A stretch of DNA of 64,000 nucleotides from assembly GCA_009691845.1 (NCBI GenBank), contig SIAJ01000011.1:1-64000 (forward strand), in the 5' to 3' direction. This DNA is from Gemmataceae bacterium (GTDB taxonomy: Bacteria > Planctomycetota > Planctomycetia > Gemmatales > Gemmataceae). Shown one piece after another: positions 50,332-59,014 of this stretch (position 1 is its first letter; each line of letters opens with the position of its first letter). The translations under genes were made by a program, and so were the position numbers. The notes under the pieces were generated by a model, which saw only the letters and a list, made by a program, of their open reading frames with translations, was not told where the DNA came from and did no database searches.

Positions 50332-50697
50332 CTACTTACCACGGCTCGCAGGTTCCAGGGTCACAGTCACAAAACCAGCCGATTTGGCTATATCCATCAA
50401 TTCGATCAATCGGTGGTACGGCGAATCATTGGCCGCTCGAATGAGTATCGAGGGAGACGCAGGAACACGATTTAATTTCGCCGCCCGTTCCTGTCGCTCG
50501 CGTTCGTTAACCAAGGTTTTCTTGATCTCCGCAGGGTCTGAAATTGCCTTCTGGCCGTTGGGCACAACGTCGCCGTTGGCCTTCAATTCGACAATCGTCG
50601 GGTCAGTGCTGGGACGCTCAGGAAGTGCCGGAGCACCCGCAGCGATGGACGAAGAGATCGCGGCGAGTGCAACTGCTCGAAACGAATCCAATCCCAT
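50332..50697 (-). CDS. ExbD/TolR-like periplasmic domain without membrane anchor
   Basis: 121 residues from ATG 50697 (SD GGAG). The C-terminal part SILIRAANDSPYHRLIELMD with IAKSAGFVTVTLEP matches the ExbD/TolR periplasmic domain (VxIrAdkdvpYgrvvevmdxakxaGf). ExbD normally begins with a cytosolic tail and a membrane helix; here a weak signal-like start (SFRAVALAAISSSIAAGAPA) replaces it, and no ExbB is adjacent. It could be secreted or a decayed partial copy. It lies 33 bp downstream of prfB. Confidence 0.6.
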   Translation of the reverse strand: MGLDSFRAVALAAISSSIAAGAPALPERPSTDPTIVELKANGDVVPNGQKAISDPAEIKKTLVNERERQERAAKLNRVPASPSILIRAANDSPYHRLIELMDIAKSAGFVTVTLEPASRGK

Positions 50698-50730
50698 GAT
50701 TTCTCCGCTTCTCACGAGCTACTTACTCGA

Positions 50731-51847
50731 TTACTTTTTCTTCTTGTGTACCTTCTCCGTCTTGTGTCGCAAATAAGCGTGCATGAATTCATCCAGATCG
50801 CCGTCGAGAACTTTTATCACTGCCGGCGTCTTGACTTCAATTCCTTCCCGTTCATCTCGTACCAGCGTATACGGCTGAAACACGTACGAACGAATCTGGC
50901 TGCCGAAGGCGATTTCGCCCTTGGCGTCGTAACGGTGCGCAATTTCGCCGAGCCTTTTCTGCTCCTCGATCATGTAGAGCCGGGCCTTGATCAACTTCAG
51001 GGCATTGTCGTAGTTCTTGTACTGGCTTCGTTCTGTTCGGCTTTCGCCGCGAACACCCGACTTGTGAATAAGCCGTACGCCGGACTGCGTCTTATTCTGA
51101 TGCTGTCCGCCTGGACCACCGGAGCAGAATGTCTGCATGATCAGTTCGGATTCGTTGACTTCGATCACGATATCTTCGTCTAGTTCCGGCACCACATCAA
51201 CGGCCGCGAACGAGGTTTGGCGAGTGTCGCCTGAACCGAACGGACTAATGCGGACGAGACGATGCACGCCGACTTCGCTTTGCATGTAGCCGTATGCGTA
51301 TTCGCCAATGATCTTGAACGTGACGCTTTGAATCCCCGCTTCCAGATTGGGCTCGATGTCCTGTTCTTCGAAGGAAAATCCATGCGATTGAGCCCAGCGC
51401 ATGTACATCCGATAGAGTGCCCCGGCCCAGTCGCAGGCATCGGTCCCACCCGCCCCGGGCTTGATCGAAACAATGGCATTCGACGAATCATTGCGACCGG
51501 ACATCATGGCCATGAGTTCGAATTTCTCGAACAACATGCTGGCCCGATCGACCTCGCCGTTCAACTCGCCTTCCAGGCTCGCGTCTTCCTCGGAGAGTTC
51601 AACGAGAGCGTGAACATCGTTAATCGCGGCCGTGACCTCTTCGTACGGCTTGAGCAAGGCGTTCAGGGTTTTCTGGGCCTGGATGGTCTTTTGAGCCTTC
51701 TCCTGGTTGGTCCAAAATTCCGGCTCGCCCTGCATATTCACCAGGCGTTCGCGTTCTTTCAGTTTGCTGGAGACATCAAAGAGAGTCCCGCAAAAAGACC
51801 AGGCGGGTGGTAAGATCATCGGTTCGGCGTCGAATTTCCGGGTTCAT
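50731..51847 (-). CDS. prfB: Peptide chain release factor 2, made through a programmed +1 frameshift
   Basis: 371 residues. It starts at ATG 51847 (MNPEIRRRTDDLTTRLVFLR) and reads 23 codons to CTT TGA (TGA 51778-51776), then slips +1 to give ...DSLDVSSKLKERERL. The CTT-TGA shift site is that of known RF2 genes. The body has the RF2-specific SPF motif (RISPFGSGDTRQ) and the catalytic GGQ in CSGGPGGQHQNKTQSGVRL. It releases peptides at UAA and UGA. When RF2 is scarce, ribosomes stall at UGA and shift, making the protein self-regulating. The initial frame alone encodes only 23 residues. Confidence 0.96.
51776..51791 (-). promoter_or_regulatory. RF2 programmed frameshift site
   Basis: CTTTGA (51781-51776) is the slip codon and stop, followed by T. 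Upstream GCGGGA (51791-51786) can act as the internal SD, weaker than the AGGGGGT of E. coli. It carries autoregulation of prfB. Confidence 0.9.
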
Positions 51848-51930
51848 GTCCACTCCTGAGGGAATGTGCTACGCCGCGAAGGGCGTTGGTCATATTCTAC
51901 AGACAATTCGTTGTGACACGAGGTTCAATC

Positions 51931-52656
51931 ATGTCGGCAGTCGCGGGTAAAGGGGTTCTGATCACCGGTGGCGGCAGCGGCGTCGGCCAGGCGGCCGCAA
52001 AAGCGTTCGCGGAGGCAGGTGCCAAAGTCGTGATCGCGGGTCGGGATGAGGCCAAGCTGAAGAAAGCGGCCGAAGGTATCCCCGGCATTTTCGTCCATGC
52101 TTGCGACGTCACGGAGCCGGAGGCCGTGGCAAAACTCGTAAAAGCCGCGACCGCGAAACTCAGCCGAATCGACATTCTCGTGAACAACGCCGGCACGAAC
52201 ATCAAGCCACGAAAAATGCGCGAACTGACGGTCGAGAACTGGAATCGGCTCGTTCGCACCAACCTCGACGGTGCGTTTTTCTGCATTCGCGAAGTGCTGC
52301 CGCAGATGATCGAACGGCAGGATGGTCTCATCATCAACGTGAATTCGATATCCGGCAAACGGGCCTATCCGCTCGCTGGCGCGGGATACGCGGCCGGAAA
52401 ATTCGGGCTGCACGCACTAGCAGGTTGTCTGGCGAGCGAGGAACTCGAGGCCGGCATTCGCGTCAGCAGCATCTATCCGGGCGAGATCGACACGCCGATC
52501 CTGGAAGTGCGACCCGTGCCCGTGACGGCCGAGCAACGAGCGAAGATCCTGAAACCCGAAGACGTCGCGTCGGCCGTCTTGTGGGTCGCGGGCCTGCCAA
52601 AACATGTTTCGATCCCGGAGTTGATTATTAAACCGACTTCTCAGCAGTACTTCTAA
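51931..52656 (+). CDS. Short-chain dehydrogenase/reductase
   Basis: 241 residues from ATG 51931. NAD(P) site GVLITGGGSGVGQAAAKAFA (about 7-26), NNAG, serine in NVNSISGKR, and YAAGKFG (YxxxK) are the SDR classical set. The adjacent DUF1080 gene starts 13 bp on, and the pair may act on a sugar or keto compound. Substrate not readable. Confidence 0.92.
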   Translation: MSAVAGKGVLITGGGSGVGQAAAKAFAEAGAKVVIAGRDEAKLKKAAEGIPGIFVHACDVTEPEAVAKLVKAATAKLSRIDILVNNAGTNIKPRKMRELTVENWNRLVRTNLDGAFFCIREVLPQMIERQDGLIINVNSISGKRAYPLAGAGYAAGKFGLHALAGCLASEELEAGIRVSSIYPGEIDTPILEVRPVPVTAEQRAKILKPEDVASAVLWVAGLPKHVSIPELIIKPTSQQYF

Positions 52657-52669
52657 GAGGAACTCTCCA

Positions 52670-53398
52670 ATGAAACGATCACTGTGGATTGCGATGCTAC
52701 TGGCAGCCCCAGCGCTGGCTGCGGACAACACGCCCCCGGAAGGCTTTACCGCCCTCTTCAACGGCAAGGACCTATCCGGATGGCAGGGCCATATCACCGT
52801 GAAGGAGCGTGTCGACGTGAAAGGCGAGGCACTATCCAAACTTAAGAGTGACCGCCAAAAGTTGATGGAAGCAACGTGGTCTGTGAAGGATGGCGTGATT
52901 CTCCACGTGCCTAAAGTGAACGACAAGGGTCAAAAGTCGGGTTGCAGCCTGCAAACAATCAAGGATTTCGGCGACTTCGAGTGGCACATCGACTGGAAAA
53001 TCGAGAAGGCCGGCGATAGCGGACTCTACCTGCGTGGGCAACCTCAGGTGCAAATCTGGGATTCAGAGAATCTGTCCAAGAATCTGGCGGCCGACGCGGG
53101 CACTGGTTCTGGCGGCCTGTGGAACAACCCGCTGCCCAAGGGTGTCGATCCGAAGAGTATTGGCAAAAACCCTCTGAAGAAAGCTGACAAGCCGGTCGGC
53201 GAGTGGAACACGTTCAAGATCGTAATGAAGGGGGACAAAGTGACGATCCACCTGAACGGCGAACTTGTCATCGATAAAGCGGCGCTGGCACCGTACAAGG
53301 GATTTAACGCGACAATGCCGGAGACTGGGCCGTTGGAATTGCAGTATCACGGCGACAAGCTGTGGTTCAAGAATATTTACATGAAGGAACTGAAGTAG
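52670..53398 (+). CDS. Secreted DUF1080 (3-keto-disaccharide hydrolase-like) protein
   Basis: 242 residues; AGAGGA SD and signal peptide MKRSLWIAMLLAAPALAADN. The jelly-roll DUF1080 pattern is clear: PPEGFTALFNGKDLSGWQGH, DFEWHIDWKIEKAGDSGLYL, RGQPQVQIWDSEN, GEWNTFKIVMKGDKVTIHLN, GPLELQYHGDKLWFKNIYMK. Family members cleave or bind 3-keto glycosides outside the cytoplasm. Upstream SDR and spacing of 13 bp suggest one operon. Confidence 0.9.
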   Translation: MKRSLWIAMLLAAPALAADNTPPEGFTALFNGKDLSGWQGHITVKERVDVKGEALSKLKSDRQKLMEATWSVKDGVILHVPKVNDKGQKSGCSLQTIKDFGDFEWHIDWKIEKAGDSGLYLRGQPQVQIWDSENLSKNLAADAGTGSGGLWNNPLPKGVDPKSIGKNPLKKADKPVGEWNTFKIVMKGDKVTIHLNGELVIDKAALAPYKGFNATMPETGPLELQYHGDKLWFKNIYMKELK

Positions 53399-53409
53399 TT
53401 TCCGCACGG

Positions 53410-53437
53410 GCGTATTGGTCAAGTTGGGCCAATACGC
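53410..53437. terminator. Hairpin between convergent genes
   Basis: GCGTATTGG (53410-53418) and CCAATACGC (53429-53437) form a 9-bp stem with a loop of 10 nt between the DUF1080 stop and the S1 stop. It can serve either strand, although no T tract follows. Confidence 0.6.
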
Positions 53438-53450
53438 ACTGTCGGAACAG

Positions 53451-54902
53451 TTACTTCCCGCCCCGAAGCGTAAACGGAAACTGCTTCTTCGGCTTCGGGG
53501 CATCTTCTTCTTCGATCTCGGCAGCCGCCGCACGGGCGGCCATCTCCCCCTTGGCCGCTTCGGTTTCTGCCTTCTGCTTCGCCACTTCCAGGGCTTTCAT
53601 TGACAGCGACATTCGCCGAGCTTCCTTGTCGATCGAGAGAATCTGTACTTCGACTTCCTTGCCTTCCGAAACGCGATCGCGAATGCGGCTGCCTCGGCCT
53701 AAAACCATCTCGCTTACGTGAATCAGCCCCTCGACGCCCGGCTCGACCTCGGCAAAAGCTCCGAATTCTTGAATACGTGTGACTTTCACCTTGGCCTGCG
53801 AACCAACCGGGAATCTCGTGCCAAGTGTGTCCCACGGGCTGGCCATCAGATCCTTCAAGCTCAGCGAAAGCTTGCGAGCGGCTCGGTCGATCCGCTTCAC
53901 CTTTACCTCGACTTGCTGGCCGAGGCTCACGACTTCGCTCGGCGTGCCGATCCGGCCCCATGACAGTTCCGAAACGGGCAACAGGCCATCGGCCCCGCCG
54001 AGATCGACGAAGGCTCCGAATGGCTGAATACCGCGCACGGTTCCCTTGAGAACCTGGCCTTCCTCGACCGTTTCCCAGAACTTCTCACGGAGTATCTCAC
54101 GCTCTTTTTCCAACAGGGCCTTGCGGCTTACCACCAAGTTCCGCTCGGCAGGCTGGACCTCCGCGACCATGCAAATGAGCTTCTGGTTAAGGAACTGCTC
54201 GACGTTTTCAACGCGATAGATGTCGAGCTGGCTGATCGGAAGGAAGCCGCGGATGCCGTTGACCTCAACGGAAAGGCCTCCCTTGTTCGTACCGGTGACG
54301 CGAGCTTCAACCGTCTGGCCAATTTTTACGCTCGACCAGTCCACATGCTGGGCGGAGCCTTCACGTGCGAGTTTGAGAACGCCATTGGCGGAATCGTAGC
54401 CCTCGACGATGAACTCAACCTCGTCGCCGATCTGCGGCGGTTTGTCGAACTGCAGCATTGGCATGAAGCCCTGGCTGCGACCGCCAGGAACGTCGATGAA
54501 CACGTCCTGGCCGTGAATACTGATCACGCGGCCCTTCTTCTTGGTGCCGGGTTCTTTCGGTGTCTGGAACGCCTTGATCGCCTGCTGCTTCGCGGCCTCC
54601 GCGTCACCCTGAATCTCGGTCTCGAACCCGGACATGGCGGCCGCGAGATCGGCCTCGATGTCCTTGTCAAGATCGTTCAACCTCATGTTCACCACGAGTG
54701 AGGTGAAGTCGAGATTCGGCCGATCCTGCTTCGGGCGATCGCCTCGAAACGGCTTCTTCCCTTTGGGCGGCGGGCCTTGGGGCTTGGCGACAACAACCGG
54801 GGCAGCGGAGGCAGGGGCCGGTGTCGATCCCGCTGTGGCAGGCGCGGGATCGATGCTTGCGGGCGTCGGAAGGGGTTCGGTGGTTGCGTTCGATTCACTC
54901 AT
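53451..54902 (-). CDS. S1-domain RNA-binding protein (ribosomal protein S1-like)
   Basis: 483 residues. An Ala/Pro-rich, Lys-rich head (about 1-60) is followed by four S1 domains: about 120-185 (KGRVISIHGQDVFIDVPGGR), 195-265 (VTGTNKGGLSVEVNGIRGFL), 280-350 (VLKGTVRGIQPFGAFVDLGG), 365-440 (AKVKVTRIQEFGAFAEVEPG). This is a bacterial S1-like protein with four instead of six domains. Such proteins help mRNA binding to the 30S subunit; a paralog or a shortened S1 is possible. Confidence 0.9.
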   Translation of the reverse strand: MSESNATTEPLPTPASIDPAPATAGSTPAPASAAPVVVAKPQGPPPKGKKPFRGDRPKQDRPNLDFTSLVVNMRLNDLDKDIEADLAAAMSGFETEIQGDAEAAKQQAIKAFQTPKEPGTKKKGRVISIHGQDVFIDVPGGRSQGFMPMLQFDKPPQIGDEVEFIVEGYDSANGVLKLAREGSAQHVDWSSVKIGQTVEARVTGTNKGGLSVEVNGIRGFLPISQLDIYRVENVEQFLNQKLICMVAEVQPAERNLVVSRKALLEKEREILREKFWETVEEGQVLKGTVRGIQPFGAFVDLGGADGLLPVSELSWGRIGTPSEVVSLGQQVEVKVKRIDRAARKLSLSLKDLMASPWDTLGTRFPVGSQAKVKVTRIQEFGAFAEVEPGVEGLIHVSEMVLGRGSRIRDRVSEGKEVEVQILSIDKEARRMSLSMKALEVAKQKAETEAAKGEMAARAAAAEIEEEDAPKPKKQFPFTLRGGK

Positions 54903-54956
54903 GTTTCAACTCATTCATGACGAGCAGAGCACCGCCAAGGGGCCTGATGTTGTCAG

Positions 54957-54985
54957 CATCGGGCACCTTTCGGTGCTCCGCTCGC
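54957..54985. repeat. Half-arm related to the repeat at 24433-24522
   Basis: CATCGGGCACCTTTCGGTGC then TCCGCTCGC aligns with the right arm of the 24492-24522 repeat (CATCGGGCTCCTTACGGAGC, ACCGCTCGC) with a few substitutions. It lies just after the DUF1080 stop at 54991. Confidence 0.6.
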
Positions 54986-54990
54986 AGTGG

Positions 54991-55665
54991 TCATTTGGTG
55001 ATGGGCTTTATTCGTACGTTCCTAAACTCGGCCTGCTTGCTATGCGATTGCAGGCACACATATCCACTCAACGGCTTGCTCTTCAGCTTTTCGTCCTTCG
55101 ATTGATCAAAGTCCAGCGAGTCGGTCCCGTTGAAGTTGATGCGGATGTTCGGGCCTTTGCACTCAATCTCAATCGTGTTCCATTCCGGGGCTGGCTTGTG
55201 GGCAGTCTTGGTGGGAGACACATAGCGATAAAGCGATCCGGTCGTGTGAACAGTCGGCTTGGCATCGGCGTCGTCAAGCAACTGCACTTCGTAGCTGAAG
55301 AACGATGGCCGGGTATCCGTCGATTTCTTTGGGTCGAACACGCGAGTGCGAATTCCGATGCCGCTGTTGGATCCCTTTTCCTTCATCAATCTGTACTCGA
55401 CGTGGAAAACAAAATCCTTGAATTCCTTGTCGTAACGCAGGAAGCCGAACCCATTTCCGGTCGTGCGGATGAGACCGTCGTTCACACTCCAGAGCGGCTT
55501 CATTTTGTTGGCGTCGGCTTTGTCCTTGAACTCGGTCGGGCCGTCGATGACCCAGCCATCGAGGTTCTTGCCGTTGAATAGTTCGATCCAGCCATCCTTC
55601 TCGGCGGCAGGAAGCGAACACGCTACAACAACGACAATCGCGAGAGCCAAGACTGGGCGGAACAT
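54991..55665 (-). CDS. Secreted DUF1080 protein, second copy
   Basis: 224 residues; signal peptide MFRPVLALAIVVVVACSLPA. KDGWIELFNGKNLDGWVIDG, FKDFVFHVEYRLMKEKGSNS, GIGIRTRVFDPKKSTDTRPS, YEVQLLDD, PEWNTIEIECKGPNIRINFN and GYVCLQSHSKQAEFRNVRIK match the DUF1080 fold. It and the copy at 52670 flank the S1 gene in opposite directions and are too different to be a recent duplication. Confidence 0.9.
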   Translation of the reverse strand: MFRPVLALAIVVVVACSLPAAEKDGWIELFNGKNLDGWVIDGPTEFKDKADANKMKPLWSVNDGLIRTTGNGFGFLRYDKEFKDFVFHVEYRLMKEKGSNSGIGIRTRVFDPKKSTDTRPSFFSYEVQLLDDADAKPTVHTTGSLYRYVSPTKTAHKPAPEWNTIEIECKGPNIRINFNGTDSLDFDQSKDEKLKSKPLSGYVCLQSHSKQAEFRNVRIKPITK

Positions 55666-55726
55666 CGCGTCAACTCCGATAAGGTCGGTTCAGGTAAAGT
55701 AGCGGTTTCCTCGAAGGATTCAACCA

Positions 55727-56347
55727 ATGCGACTGCTCCTCTTCAGCGACCTGCACTGCAACATCGCGGCCACGCAAGAACTCGTGGACCGTGGCCAGCA
55801 AGTCGATGTCGCGATCGGCGCAGGGGATTTCGGGCAGGTTCGTCGCCGCGCCGGTGTCTGCATCGACATTCTCAAGGTAATGCCTTGTCCCACGATCATC
55901 GTGCCGGGAAACAATGAGTCCCTGGCCGAGTTAGTCGAAGCCTGCCGTGGCTGGGAGAATGTGCACATCCTGCACGGGACTGGCGTCTTGATCGCTGGCG
56001 TGAACTTCTTCGGCCTCGGCGGCGGCGTACCCGTCACCCCATTCGGCTCGTGGAGTTGGGATTTCAGCGAGGAAGAGGCCCATGACTTGCTTGGGGATTT
56101 CCCCGAAGCAGGAGTCCTGGTCTCGCATTCGCCGCCGAAGGGCTGCCTGGATGTGGATTCGAACGGCACAAGCCGCGGGAGCACGACCGTTCGCGATCTC
56201 ATCTTCGCCAAGAGGCCAGCCCTTGTCGTGTGCGGTCACATCCACGCCTGCTGGGGCCGTAGCGAGCAAGTTGCAGAATCCACCGTGATTAATGCGGGAC
56301 CTGCTGGGATTATCTTTGAGTTCCCACGTCGCCTGGGCACAAGCTAG
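55727..56347 (+). CDS. Metallophosphoesterase
   Basis: 206 residues. Calcineurin-type motifs in order: FSDLHCN (D-x-H), GAGDFG (GD), PGNNES (GNxE), VSHSPP and CGHIHACWG (GHxH). The family cleaves phosphoesters with two metal ions. It resembles small UDP-sugar or cyclic nucleotide-type phosphatases of unknown substrate. No signal peptide. Confidence 0.88.
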   Translation: MRLLLFSDLHCNIAATQELVDRGQQVDVAIGAGDFGQVRRRAGVCIDILKVMPCPTIIVPGNNESLAELVEACRGWENVHILHGTGVLIAGVNFFGLGGGVPVTPFGSWSWDFSEEEAHDLLGDFPEAGVLVSHSPPKGCLDVDSNGTSRGSTTVRDLIFAKRPALVVCGHIHACWGRSEQVAESTVINAGPAGIIFEFPRRLGTS

Positions 56348-56368
56348 GATGCTTCGGGAAGCCCTCTC

Positions 56369-56448
56369 ACAGCGTCCCTTCTCTGACGCTTCAGGCTCGG
56401 GCAGCGTCCCTTCTCTGAAGGGGTGGCATAGTGGAACCTGAAGTGTCA
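56369..56448. repeat. Short direct and inverted repeats between genes
   Basis: CAGCGTCCCTTCTCTGA occurs twice (56369-56385 and 56401-56417). In addition, CTGACGCTTCAGG (56382-56394) is complementary to CCTGAAGTGTCAG (56436-56448) but for one base. Likely another dispersed or terminator-like structure after the metallophosphoesterase. Confidence 0.55.
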
Positions 56449-56544
56449 GCGAAGGCAATTTTCGGAACACCCTGCCGCTAAACAATCGAGCATCCGTCTC
56501 GTACAATAAATTTGATTTCTGTCACGCCATTTAGGGAGTTTGCG

Positions 56545-57585
56545 ATGCCATTGGTTCCGATGCGGCTTCTTCTCGATCATGCCGCTGCCAATAACTACGG
56601 AATAGCCGCGTTCAACGTCAATAATATGGAGCAGATCCAGGCCATCATGGAGGCCGCCAAGGAGATCGACGCACCGGTAATCGTTCAAGCCAGCCGAGGG
56701 GCTCGCAGCTATTCGCAGGATGCCTATCTTCGACATCTTATGCTCGCGGCGGCGGAACTTTATCCGCACATTCCGATCGTCATGCATCAAGATCACGGCA
56801 ACAGCCCGGCCACGTGTAAGAGTGCGATCGAGCAGAACTTCACAAGCGTCATGATGGACGGCTCATTGAAGGAAGACGGCAAGTCGCCGGCCGATTACGA
56901 GTACAACGTGCAAGTCACCAAGGCCGTCGTCGACTTGGCCCATCCGCAAGGGATCTCTGTCGAAGGTGAACTCGGCTGCTTGGGTTCGCTCGAAAGCGGC
57001 ATGGGCGAAAAGGAAGACGGCCACGGGGCCGAGGGGGTTCTGGACCACAGCCAACTCCTGACCGATCCGGCCGAGGCCGAGGACTTTGTTCGCAGGACGA
57101 AGGTCGATGCCCTTGCCGTCGCGATTGGCACGAGCCACGGAGCCTACAAATTCACGCGTAAGCCGGACGGCAATGTGCTGGCCATGGATCGCATCATCGA
57201 AATTCACAGGCGTCTCCCGAACTGCCACATGGTCATGCACGGTTCGTCCAGCGTGCCGCAAGACATCCAGGACCTCATCAACAAGTTCGGCGGCAAGATG
57301 AAGCAAACCTGGGGCGTACCGGTCGAAGAAATCCAACTCGGCATCAAACACGGGGTGCGGAAAATCAACGTCGATACGGACAACCGCATGGCAATGACCG
57401 CGGCTATCCGGAAGGTGCTCTCAAGCGACCCAGAAAAATTCGACCCACGCGATTACTTGAAGCCCGCCCGCGACGCGATGCGAGAGATTTGCAAAGCCCG
57501 CATGGTGTCCTTCGGGCAATCCGGGCAAGCGTCGAAGGTTAAGCCGTCGACGTGTAAGGAGTACGCGAAGGTGTACGCCAATTAG
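56545..57585 (+). CDS. fba: Fructose-bisphosphate aldolase, class II
   Basis: 346 residues from ATG 56545 (SD AGGGAG). [20 protein letters not shown] and [20 protein letters not shown] open it; zinc and active-site blocks are [48 protein letters not shown] and MHGSSSVPQ. It cleaves fructose-1,6-bisphosphate to DHAP and GAP in glycolysis/gluconeogenesis, with length near the Class IIB set. An intrinsic terminator follows. Confidence 0.96.
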   Translation: MPLVPMRLLLDHAAANNYGIAAFNVNNMEQIQAIMEAAKEIDAPVIVQASRGARSYSQDAYLRHLMLAAAELYPHIPIVMHQDHGNSPATCKSAIEQNFTSVMMDGSLKEDGKSPADYEYNVQVTKAVVDLAHPQGISVEGELGCLGSLESGMGEKEDGHGAEGVLDHSQLLTDPAEAEDFVRRTKVDALAVAIGTSHGAYKFTRKPDGNVLAMDRIIEIHRRLPNCHMVMHGSSSVPQDIQDLINKFGGKMKQTWGVPVEEIQLGIKHGVRKINVDTDNRMAMTAAIRKVLSSDPEKFDPRDYLKPARDAMREICKARMVSFGQSGQASKVKPSTCKEYAKVYAN

Positions 57586-57715
57586 AGGCTAGCCGGACAG
57601 GGTAGGACAGGCGGGCGAGGCTCTTGACAAGCCGCCAATCGCGGCAGAATCAGGCTCGGCGGGAGCCTCGAACTCCCGAAACCCAACTTTCCGGACAGCT
57701 TCTAAGACATGAGAC

Positions 57716-57763
57716 CCCAGATACCCAAACGGTACACTTGGTTGTCTGGGTATCTGGGTTTTT
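57716..57763 (+). terminator. Rho-independent terminator after the aldolase gene
   Basis: CCCAGATACCCA (57716-57727) pairs with TGGGTATCTGGG (57747-57758), followed by TTTTT. Strong hairpin plus U tract on the plus strand, 130 bp past the aldolase stop. Confidence 0.85.
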
Positions 57764-57862
57764 CTGCTGACTGGCGTTGAATCTTCATTTCCCCTGAACC
57801 TTCTGCCAAGTACGTGCCGATCATACCGATTGTGGCGACTGTACGCTCGATCGGAAGCACCT

Positions 57863-58594
57863 ATGCGCTGTAGCCGTTGGTTGTTGCTGCTCGTCGTTTC
57901 TGCCTTCATCGGCGGTTCGGCTGGCTGCGGCACGGTTGCTCAGGGCATCTCGCCGTTGCCGGACCGCTATCCCGTGGGCGATGGTGCTCGGGCCGCCCGT
58001 CTTTGTCATCCCGTCGAATTGCCTCGCGAATTGAACAAGAGCACGCTGGCCGACTATCGTGTCGAGCCGGGCGATGGCTTGCTCGTACTCACTTCTGATC
58101 TGGAATCGAAAGTTCGCCTGCCAGCCGATCAGACGGTGATCGCCGATGGCACGATCGATCTGGGTAAGTACGGCACGCTGCATGTGGCCGGCCGGTCAAT
58201 TCCGGAGATCGAGTTGGCAGTGAAAGCGGCCGTCGTGAAAGTCGAGAAGGACGATCCAGGCTTCACCGATGTTCGTCTCGTTAATCGTTCCTCGAAGGTT
58301 TATTACGTGCTGGGTGAAGTGACTTCGCCCGGAAAATTTCCGCTGGCCGGGAATGAAACCGTACTCGATGGCATCATGGCCGCCGGCGGCATGACCGACC
58401 GTTCGAGCTGGAGGGAAGTGATCCTGGTACGCCCCACGAACGACGGCACAGGGCAGGTGATGAAAGTGAACTACGGGGCCATCGTCCGCAGCGGCACGGC
58501 TGGCACGAACTATCAGCTATCGCCGGGCGATCGTATCTATGTTGGCTCGCGGAACATTATCGACTTGATTTTCAGCTTCGATCGGTTTGAGTAG
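57863..58594 (+). CDS. Polysaccharide export lipoprotein, Wza/SLBB family
   Basis: 243 residues from ATG 57863; signal peptide MRCSRWLLLLVVSAFIGGSA with lipobox GGSAGC. Poly-export domain at about 65-150 (YRVEPGDGLLVLTSDLESKV, VIADGTIDLGKYGTLHVAGR, IPEIELAVKAAVVK) and an SLBB-like segment (about 155-230; KVYYVLGEVTSPGKFPLAGN, MAAGGMTDRSSWREVILVRP, YQLSPGDRIYVG). It forms the outer-membrane/periplasmic exit of capsular or exopolysaccharide export. No partner Wzc or polymerase is visible in the window. Confidence 0.85.
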   Translation: MRCSRWLLLLVVSAFIGGSAGCGTVAQGISPLPDRYPVGDGARAARLCHPVELPRELNKSTLADYRVEPGDGLLVLTSDLESKVRLPADQTVIADGTIDLGKYGTLHVAGRSIPEIELAVKAAVVKVEKDDPGFTDVRLVNRSSKVYYVLGEVTSPGKFPLAGNETVLDGIMAAGGMTDRSSWREVILVRPTNDGTGQVMKVNYGAIVRSGTAGTNYQLSPGDRIYVGSRNIIDLIFSFDRFE

Positions 58595-58997
58595 GACGAT
58601 ACGTCGCATACGAATAAGGCGTCTCCCACAGCGTCACTTCCACCACCGGCAAGCCTCGACCCTGTACGTACTCAAAGATGAACTTGGCCAGGTTCTCCGT
58701 GGTAGGCGTGGCTTCCATCGGCAACACTTTTTCGCCTGCTGATTGCAAAGCCTTTACTAACGGGTCATTCTTGTGCAGCAGCAGGGTATGATCGAGCGTC
58801 TCGTCGATCCAGCGACCGACAACTCGTTTGATTTCGACAAAATCGACGATCATACCGAGGCGATCGAGCGACTCGCCTTCAAGCGTGATGCAGGCCTTGC
58901 TGTTGTGGCCGTGGATATTGCGGCACTTGCCGTCGTAGTCCATGAGACGGTGGCCGAAACAAAACTCGAATTCTCGTGTAACGCGGAACATACGCAT
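58572..58997 (-). CDS. queD: 6-pyruvoyl-tetrahydropterin synthase family protein, QueD-like
   Basis: 141 residues (ATG 58997; a second ATG lies two codons downstream at 58991). The zinc histidines are in FGHRLMDYDG and NIHGHNSKA, and GKCRNIHGHN carries the family cysteine; DFVEIKRVVGRWIDETLDHT, ATPTTENLAKFIFEYVQGRG and VEVTLWETPYSYATY complete it. It uses dihydroneopterin triphosphate for queuosine or related pterins. The 3' ends of this and the Wza gene overlap convergently by 23 bp. FolE (38245) could supply its substrate. Confidence 0.88.
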   Translation of the reverse strand: MRMFRVTREFEFCFGHRLMDYDGKCRNIHGHNSKACITLEGESLDRLGMIVDFVEIKRVVGRWIDETLDHTLLLHKNDPLVKALQSAGEKVLPMEATPTTENLAKFIFEYVQGRGLPVVEVTLWETPYSYATYRPTQTDRS

Positions 58998-59014
58998 ATT
59001 GTAGAAAATCTGGC

